From: Modicisalibacter xianhensis
GTDB taxonomy: Bacteria; Pseudomonadota; Gammaproteobacteria; Pseudomonadales; Halomonadaceae
DNA: 42,562 bases
Assembly: GCF_900113605.1 (NCBI RefSeq)
Contig: NZ_FOPY01000020.1
Coordinates: 1 to 42,562 of the forward strand
Direction of reading: 5' to 3'
The position numbers and the translations under genes are program-made. The notes beneath the pieces were generated by a model. It worked only from the letters and a program-made list of their open reading frames with translations, did no database searches and was not told the origin of the DNA. Positions 37,846 to 42,562 of this stretch are shown here, in pieces. Numbering within the stretch: the first letter of the stretch is position 1; every line of letters starts with the position of its first letter.

Positions 37846-38346
37846 ATGTCGATCCTTAACGATCTCTGGCCAATCCTCACTAAAGCCGCAGGCAAGCACT
37901 ATCGAGTACCCCACGATTCCAACGAGGTGATCGTTCATTTGGCGGCCGATGCCAACTTAGAGACACGGGAGGTGCGCGAGTGGGAAAAAGGTTGGCGACT
38001 TCCCAAAAAAGAGGTACTGGAGCGCTTCGCCGCCATCTACCTCTTTAGCCGGCCTGCCATCGAGCCTTTAATCGAGGAAGCGGGAAACTATGTCCCCGGC
38101 ACCACATTGCCCCGAGATCCGGCCTATCACGGTGCCGAGAACTATGCACCACTCAAAGGCGACCCGGTATTTGATGCCGCTGGCATGTTTTGCCAAATCT
38201 ACGAAATCGAGTCTGGACTAACCTGCCTACAGCTCATCAAATACCTTATCACACGCAATCCGGGTAGTATTGAAGAGGGAATCGGCATGCTTATGCTGGC
38301 CTTTCCACAATATTCTGGAGTGACGTGTCGGCCTTCGACAGGGTAG
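37846..38346 (+). CDS. Hypothetical protein with HTH-like segment
   Basis: The 166-residue protein, MSILNDLWPILTKAAGKHYR, contains LETREVREWEKGWRLPKKEVLERFAAIYLF, similar in pattern to XRE-type helix-turn-helix regions. A C-terminal helical part (EIESGLTCLQLIKYLITRNPG) follows. A DNA-binding role is possible but unproven. No family is recognised. Confidence 0.5.
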   Translation: MSILNDLWPILTKAAGKHYRVPHDSNEVIVHLAADANLETREVREWEKGWRLPKKEVLERFAAIYLFSRPAIEPLIEEAGNYVPGTTLPRDPAYHGAENYAPLKGDPVFDAAGMFCQIYEIESGLTCLQLIKYLITRNPGSIEEGIGMLMLAFPQYSGVTCRPSTG

Positions 38347-38400
38347 GGGCTCAGTGCAACGACACCGACTCATAAAGACAAACAGCGAATAGGCCTCATT

Positions 38401-38766
38401 ATGGAGACAAGAGACTCCGGTTCACTCCCTGAAAGCGCCAGGCAGGCCTTCGAGAAAGTTGAGGCCTTCGAGCGACACAAGATTGAGGTCCAAGAGCGTG
38501 GCCTGCCCGCTCTCCAGCGCTTGGCCGACAATGCCTTGGGATACACCCACCAGCCTCACCATATCCGACGCATACTGCTTGCCACCTATAACGGGGAGGC
38601 CTGGCCCCTCGATTTGACCCGGCTACGCAGGCTGGATGCTGACCTCATCGCAGATGCCCTTACGGTCATCGAATGGTCGACCTACGCCGATGCTGAGCTG
38701 TTTGAGTACCTGCCTGACGGCGACCGCTTCATGCAGCAGCTCGCCACCATTGAGCGGGAGCCCTAG
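38401..38766 (+). CDS. Hypothetical protein, DUF7673-like
   Basis: The 121-residue protein includes RGLPALQRLADNALGYTHQP, HHIRRILLATYNGEAWPLDL, then LRRLDADLIADALTVIEW. The layout recalls a widespread plasmid/ICE family (DUF7673) with a central helical core; this is from memory and uncertain. ATGGAGAC starts right after a weak site. Function unknown. Confidence 0.5.
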   Translation: METRDSGSLPESARQAFEKVEAFERHKIEVQERGLPALQRLADNALGYTHQPHHIRRILLATYNGEAWPLDLTRLRRLDADLIADALTVIEWSTYADAELFEYLPDGDRFMQQLATIEREP

Positions 38767-38860
38767 CCGCTTCATGCCCCAGCCAACCCCTACCCCCTCC
38801 CTTTCCAGGAGACAGCTACCGAGCACCCTCAGGTAGCGCGGCATCGCTTGGCGCCAGCTC

Positions 38861-40372
38861 ATGAAATCCAGCGCAAAAATTCCCTACGGTCTACGCGATG
38901 AACGGCTCGTGCATATCAGCCAGCTCACCCTCACTGAACGGGGTGGCCAGTGTGGCTGTGTCTGTCCTGAGTGCAAAACGCCGCTTGAGGCCAGGATGGG
39001 CAGCAAAGTGCGCCACTACTTCGCTCACGCCCCTGGCACTCGCCCATGCGCTGGCGGGGCTGAAACGGGAATACACCTGGCCGCGAAACAGCTGATCGCT
39101 GATCGTAAGGAAGCGCCCATCCCGCTGCTTCAGGCGTCGCTTGAGGGCAAGGATGCCGATGGCTACAAGCACACCGAATCCAAGGTCATTTTTCCCGGCT
39201 GCGATCGGCAGTCCGTGGATGACACGAAGCTCGAGTTTAGCCTGGGTGACATCCGCCCTGATTTGATCGTGACCCTGGGCCAGGTAGAGATCCTGGTTGA
39301 GGTGGCCGTCACCCATTACATCGACGCCGAAAAACTGCAGCGACTCGAAAGCCGTGGCCTGCGCTGCATCGAAATCGACCTGGGGGATATACCGCGTGAC
39401 CTGACCCCAGCTGACCTCGAGGAGCATGTCTTTAACTACCACCGGGCCTATTGGATCGTGAATCCCAAGATCCAAGCGGAGCAGGAGAAACTGCGCCCTG
39501 GGCTTCAGCAGCAGATCGAGCGGGCCAATAACCGAATAGCTCAGGCCAAGGCTGCCCGGGAGCGCGAGGAACAGCGCCAGCGCGAACGCTACGCCCAGAG
39601 AGAAGCCTACTTTCAGGCACAAGCTGAGAAGCAAGCCGAGCAGAAGCGCCAATGGGAAGAGGAGCAGCGGCTGGCGCGAGAAAAGGCTCGAAAAGAGGCT
39701 GATGCCCGACAACGCGAGGCCGAGGAGGCCCGCCAGCGGGAAGCCAAGGCCAAGGCAGAGGCCGAACGAAAACGGAGGCATGAATCCTGGGCTGCCGAGC
39801 GCCAGCAGCTCGACTTGGAAAGCATGCGCCAGCTTGCCAGGGAACTATCAGCGGCCTGCCAGCGTATCGAACGCCACCTGGCCACGGCGCCAGCGTCATC
39901 ACGGCTCTGCCTGCCAATGGCACGGCGGCATGTCCAAAGAGACATCTACAGGATGGACCTCGAGCCCATCCCTGCCGCGATCGAGACACGCACCGAGTAC
40001 GATTGGATGTTCGGGGTGCCAGCCCGGGAGTGGAAGCTCGCGGCCTTCCTGGGGGCGGTTTATACCCGTGAGAACCTTCAACGACAGAGCAAGATCGCCA
40101 TCCAGGACATCGAGCGCTGCCTCGTTGAATTCGGATACCGGCCTGCCGTCGCTCTTCACCGCGCCGAGCAGTTGCTGACTACGGCTCGATACTACCAAGT
40201 GCTTGAGGACGACCCCGCGATTACGGCACTTGGCCAGCTGCCACGGCCGCTGGCTGCGATCGCAGAATTCGTTGCGGAACTGGACAACTTCAACATGATC
40301 CAGCTGCAGGCAGCCGAGCTGGATGAGCTTACGCTGACCCTCAAGCCTGCCGCCAGCTGGCGCTTACGCTAG
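38861..40372 (+). CDS. CoiA-like nuclease domain protein with long coiled coil
   Basis: The 503-residue protein has a zinc-ribbon-like start: CPEC at Cys35/Cys38, RHYFAHAPGTRPC with His52, His56 and Cys63, and an ETGIHLAAKQLIA helix typical of CoiA-type competence proteins. A PD-(D/E)xK-like core follows: DIRPDLIV (Asp134), then VEILVEVAVTHYID (Glu147). Residues about 205-325 form a very charged Arg/Glu/Gln/Ala coiled coil, and a folded C-terminal part follows. The family is linked to processing or recombination of incoming DNA. Its target here is unknown; roles in transfer, repair or defence are possible. Confidence 0.75.
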   Translation: MKSSAKIPYGLRDERLVHISQLTLTERGGQCGCVCPECKTPLEARMGSKVRHYFAHAPGTRPCAGGAETGIHLAAKQLIADRKEAPIPLLQASLEGKDADGYKHTESKVIFPGCDRQSVDDTKLEFSLGDIRPDLIVTLGQVEILVEVAVTHYIDAEKLQRLESRGLRCIEIDLGDIPRDLTPADLEEHVFNYHRAYWIVNPKIQAEQEKLRPGLQQQIERANNRIAQAKAAREREEQRQRERYAQREAYFQAQAEKQAEQKRQWEEEQRLAREKARKEADARQREAEEARQREAKAKAEAERKRRHESWAAERQQLDLESMRQLARELSAACQRIERHLATAPASSRLCLPMARRHVQRDIYRMDLEPIPAAIETRTEYDWMFGVPAREWKLAAFLGAVYTRENLQRQSKIAIQDIERCLVEFGYRPAVALHRAEQLLTTARYYQVLEDDPAITALGQLPRPLAAIAEFVAELDNFNMIQLQAAELDELTLTLKPAASWRLR

Positions 40373-40395
40373 TAGCCGACACAAGGGCCGGCTAC
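40372..40395. terminator. Short hairpin between convergent genes
   Basis: GTAGCCG and CGGCTAC pair in a 7-base-pair stem with a 10-base loop between the CoiA-like gene and the convergent gene at 40417. It may stop transcription from either side. Confidence 0.4.
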
Positions 40396-40416
40396 GGGGC
40401 ATGAGAGTGCGGGTGC

Positions 40417-40752
40417 TCAGGCAAACAGGAATTGGGCCTCAGCTTTGGCCTCGGCATCCGTATAGACCTTGATTAAGGCACCGTCAGCGGTTGCCTTGCC
40501 CTCGAGCGCATCCTTGACCAGGCAATACTCAGTGAAAATCTGCCGAATGAGCTGATCGGCATCAGCCAGTTCGTCATCGATGTGGGCATCTGCATCCAGG
40601 GCGTCCCAATGCAGACTCTCTGACATTGCAGTGAGCATATCGTCGGCAGTGGTTTCCCGCGGGTCCGCGTCTTGGGCAATGAAATCGCACACCACCAGCT
40701 CGATGAGTTGTTGGCGGGTGTCCGATACGGCCATGCTTGTGGATGCTGTCAT
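40417..40752 (-). CDS. Hypothetical acidic protein
   Basis: The 111-residue protein begins MTASTSMAVSDTRQQLIELV and is strongly acidic and helical, with DFIAQDADPRETTADDMLTAMSESLHWDALDADAHIDDEL. The acidity could suit a DNA-mimic or regulatory role, but there is no direct evidence. Its promoter carries a perfect palindrome, so it is probably repressed. No family is recognised. Confidence 0.55.
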   Translation of the reverse strand: MTASTSMAVSDTRQQLIELVVCDFIAQDADPRETTADDMLTAMSESLHWDALDADAHIDDELADADQLIRQIFTEYCLVKDALEGKATADGALIKVYTDAEAKAEAQFLFA

Positions 40753-40827
40753 TGGCTTACCCTGGTCTCTGTTTGTTCGGTGGCAAGTGAAAAATTAGGT
40801 CAACCTGCCGGCATAGGTTATGCTTCA

Positions 40828-40857
40828 ATTATAGTGTGCATTGCACACCTTTAGCAA
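40828..40857 (-). promoter_or_regulatory. Promoter with internal palindromic operator for the acidic-protein gene
   Basis: On the minus strand TTGCTA (40852-40857) and TATAAT (40828-40833) are 18 bases apart. The spacer holds the perfect palindrome GTGTGCA-T-TGCACAC (40834-40848). A repressor bound there would block RNA polymerase. Confidence 0.65.
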
Positions 40858-40995
40858 TACTTGAATGCGCTCGTTGACCCCTATCTCATGTGGTCTACTT
40901 GAGACCGACAGCCCGCCGTGCGCTATTCGACAATCTCTCGATTGGCAGTTATTTCTTACAACACAGCTCAATGCGGCCCACCAGGGGGAGGGGAC

Positions 40996-41640
40996 ATGTG
41001 TAGTCGATACGAGGCGCCTGAAGCCGACCAGCTGATGCATGCCTTTGGCGTGGCGCCAGAACATGAGATGCAAAGCGAACTCTGGCCAGGGTATACCGGC
41101 CCCTTCCTGCGTGCTCCACAGGCGAGCGATCCCGATGATGAGGCCGCTCCCTCCATTGAGGCGCTGACTGGGATATTTGGCCTCCTGCCGTTTTGGGCCA
41201 AGGACACGAAGCTGGCGAGGAGAACCTACAATGCGCGTTCGGAAACGGCCGACAGCAAGCCATCTTTCCGTTCAGCGTGGCGCCAGGCGCAACACTGCAT
41301 CATTCCTGCAAAGGCGATCTATGAGCCTGATTGGCGCTCAGGGAAAGCGGTGCCGACACGGATTGCTCGGGCTGATGGAGGCCTCATGAGCATTGCCGGT
41401 CTCTGGGAGCGCTGGACCAGCCCCAGCGGGGAGATCGTGCATAGCTATTCGATGCTCACGATCAACGCTGACGATCATCCGCTAATGCGGGAGTACCATC
41501 GCCCGGGAAGTGAAAAGCGCATGGTTGTCATCTTGCCGAATGGAGCGCTAAAGGATTGGCTGACAGCGCCAGCATCAGAGAGCAGGGCATTCATGCGCCA
41601 GTACCCTGCGGATCGACTACAAGCAGAGCCCAAGCCCTAA
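40996..41640 (+). CDS. SRAP-domain protein (HMCES/YedK type)
   Basis: From ATG 40996 (GGGGGAGGGG upstream) the 214-residue protein begins MCSRYEAPEA. The catalytic Cys2 would be exposed after Met removal. Asn79 (YNARSET), Glu110 (AIYEPDW) and His168 (REYHRPG) match the other active-site positions of YedK. SRAP proteins form a covalent thiazolidine link with abasic sites in single-stranded DNA and shield them. This fits an element that is transferred as single-stranded DNA and carries umuDC. A few residues are inserted after His168 compared with YedK. Confidence 0.87.
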   Translation: MCSRYEAPEADQLMHAFGVAPEHEMQSELWPGYTGPFLRAPQASDPDDEAAPSIEALTGIFGLLPFWAKDTKLARRTYNARSETADSKPSFRSAWRQAQHCIIPAKAIYEPDWRSGKAVPTRIARADGGLMSIAGLWERWTSPSGEIVHSYSMLTINADDHPLMREYHRPGSEKRMVVILPNGALKDWLTAPASESRAFMRQYPADRLQAEPKP

Positions 41641-41662
41641 GGGCATGGGCCTAGGCCATATA

Positions 41663-42253
41663 TTAAAGTGCCTGTTCATACAAATTGGACAAGAACCGCT
41701 CAATGGTATCGATCGTTGAGTTTATGTAACTCATTTCGATCTTGATCTGATTATTCCAACCATAACCGAGGCTTGGCGTACTGTTTATAACGTTCTCGAT
41801 ACGCGAAGTCGGGTTGGTTCTTTTCACATAGCCTTCCTCGTGGACTATCTGATTTCTAATCTTATTCAAATCACTTATTGCGCTCCAAAGGCCGTTCATC
41901 TCACCGGAGCTGAAATCTATACCGACCATTTTCTCTAGGTACTTTTTAGACCGAACAACCCCATCCCCATACAGATCAGACAATCCGATAGGTAGGCTGT
42001 TCTTCTTTTCAACCCGACTGCACAGCAAGTGCATCTGCCTTTCAAGGAACGAATACAAGGATACCAGCGTCGACTTCCTAAATGTGTCGATGAAAGTATT
42101 TTCTATCTCGTTTATATCATCGGATAGGAACTCAATTATATCATTGTAGTCTTCCTCATCCTGCCCGTACTCATCTGGAGATAAGTTGTAGGATTCGACA
42201 AGCGCCTGTTTGTCGCTCTGAAATTTACTATCAAGCTCATCAGTGTACTTACG
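41663..42253 (-). pseudogene. AT-rich gene with HEPN-like RNxxxH motif, 5' end lost to an IS
   Basis: The frame is open for 197 codons up to the IS481-type tip at 42254, with no start of its own. The fragment is helical and rich in Asn, Ile and Lys. It contains ISDLNKIRNQIVHEEGYVKR; the RNQIVH hexad matches the catalytic RNxxxH of HEPN RNases, found in toxins and abortive-infection proteins. A TTG at 42058 could give a 131-residue product. Base composition is clearly more AT-rich than the neighbours, suggesting recent acquisition. Function is inferred from one motif. Confidence 0.55.
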
Positions 42254-42562
42254 TGTCGGGGCCCGGATGATTAATTACGCGTTTCCAAAATAATTCGGGC
42301 CGGTCCTTCTGCCATTGCTTCATTGCACCGACCGGCGTCTGATGATGCAAGGCCTTTTGATTGATGTGGTGGTTATAAAGCCAGTTGTAGCGTTTGAGTG
42401 TGGTTTCCAGATCTTCCCGCGAGTCGAACCGATGCGTATTCAGGATGTCGCTCACGCGGCCATTGAAACGCTCCACCATGCCATTGGTCTGTGGCCGGTA
42501 AGGCGGGATCAGCCGATGGTCGATGCCATGCTGGCGACAGAACCGGTCCACCCGGTGCTTGC
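42249..42562 (-). CDS. IS481-family transposase, C-terminal part
   Basis: The frame is open from the right edge and contains HGIDHRLIPPYRPQTNGMVE, RFNGRVSDILNTH, NWLYNHHINQKALHHQTPVG and a Trp-rich end. This is the C-terminal part of the rve integrase core with its catalytic Glu in MVERFNG. The stop codon (42249-42251) lies a few bases outside the IS tip, so the flank supplies the last codon. The start is outside the window. Confidence 0.88.
   Translation of the reverse strand, partial: KHRVDRFCRQHGIDHRLIPPYRPQTNGMVERFNGRVSDILNTHRFDSREDLETTLKRYNWLYNHHINQKALHHQTPVGAMKQWQKDRPELFWKRVINHPGPDT
42254..42562 (-). mobile_element. IS481-family insertion sequence, partial (one end)
   Basis: The tip starts TGTCGGGGCCCGGATGATTA, with the terminal TGT usual for IS481. 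The transposase reads outward toward it. The rest of the element lies beyond the right edge. It interrupts the HEPN-like gene. Confidence 0.75.

Noticed and set aside
38891-39781. 296-codon minus-strand open frame that looks membrane-like
   Set aside because: It is the mirror of the charged coiled coil of the CoiA-like gene. Codons for Glu/Arg/Gln read backwards give Leu/Ser/Ala, mimicking hydrophobic helices.
1-42562. tRNA or rRNA genes and an integration att site
   Set aside because: I saw no tRNA-like cloverleaf with a CCA-type end, no rRNA segment and no integrase gene or flanking direct repeat that would mark an att site.

Overview
The window looks like an accessory element (conjugative plasmid or integrated conjugative element) from a moderately GC-rich gammaproteobacterium. 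The protein style (acidic, Halomonas/Pseudomonas-like metal genes and an F-type transfer system) suggests a Halomonadaceae-like host, but that is inference; no chromosomal marker, rRNA or tRNA is present.

Layout. (1) 1-6063: a metal-resistance module between two same-orientation ISL3-family terminal sequences. It holds a CadR/PbrR-like MerR regulator, a divergent MerR-type promoter, a CDF efflux protein, a ZIP-family transporter, apolipoprotein N-acyltransferase (lnt), signal peptidase II (lspA) and a decayed ISL3 transposase. The left end is cut by an IS5-family element. (2) 6067-12628: a periplasmic copper/thiol-redox block. It holds a stand-alone DsbD-alpha domain with a broken signal peptide, a SAM methyltransferase, a second MerR regulator with its operator, a Met-rich protein, SCO1, a DUF411 protein, a TlpA thioredoxin, a Cys-rich membrane protein, CcdA, a beta-propeller protein and a c-type cytochrome. 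(3) 12673-13346: remnants of two toxin-antitoxin loci (hicAB, relE). (4) 13751-27002, minus strand: the transfer region. In transcription order it runs: two small proteins, DsbA-like, OmpA-like lipoprotein, OB-fold-like protein, lytic transglycosylase, TraA, L, E, K, B, V, C, an M48 membrane peptidase and a MobH-like relaxase. The MPF_F gene order plus MobH relaxase is the SXT/IncA-C/IncHI type of combination. (5) 27093-34709: a DUF4942 methyltransferase, a TrfB/KorA-like repressor and many small unrecognised plasmid-type genes. Two intergenic copies of a parS-like palindrome lie here; a third, perfect copy lies in the relaxase gene. (6) 34716-41640: umuDC under a perfect LexA box, a second SOS-like leader, small hypothetical genes, a CoiA-like nuclease with a long coiled coil, and a SRAP (HMCES/YedK) protein. 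(7) 41663-42562: an AT-rich gene with a HEPN-like RNxxxH motif, truncated by an IS481-family element that runs off the right edge.

The parts fit a self-transmissible element with its own transfer apparatus, copy/partition control signals, SOS-induced mutagenesis and DNA-damage protection, plus cargo for divalent-metal and copper tolerance. No coupling protein, integrase, replication initiator or ParA/ParB gene is visible inside the window, so plasmid and ICE cannot be told apart here.
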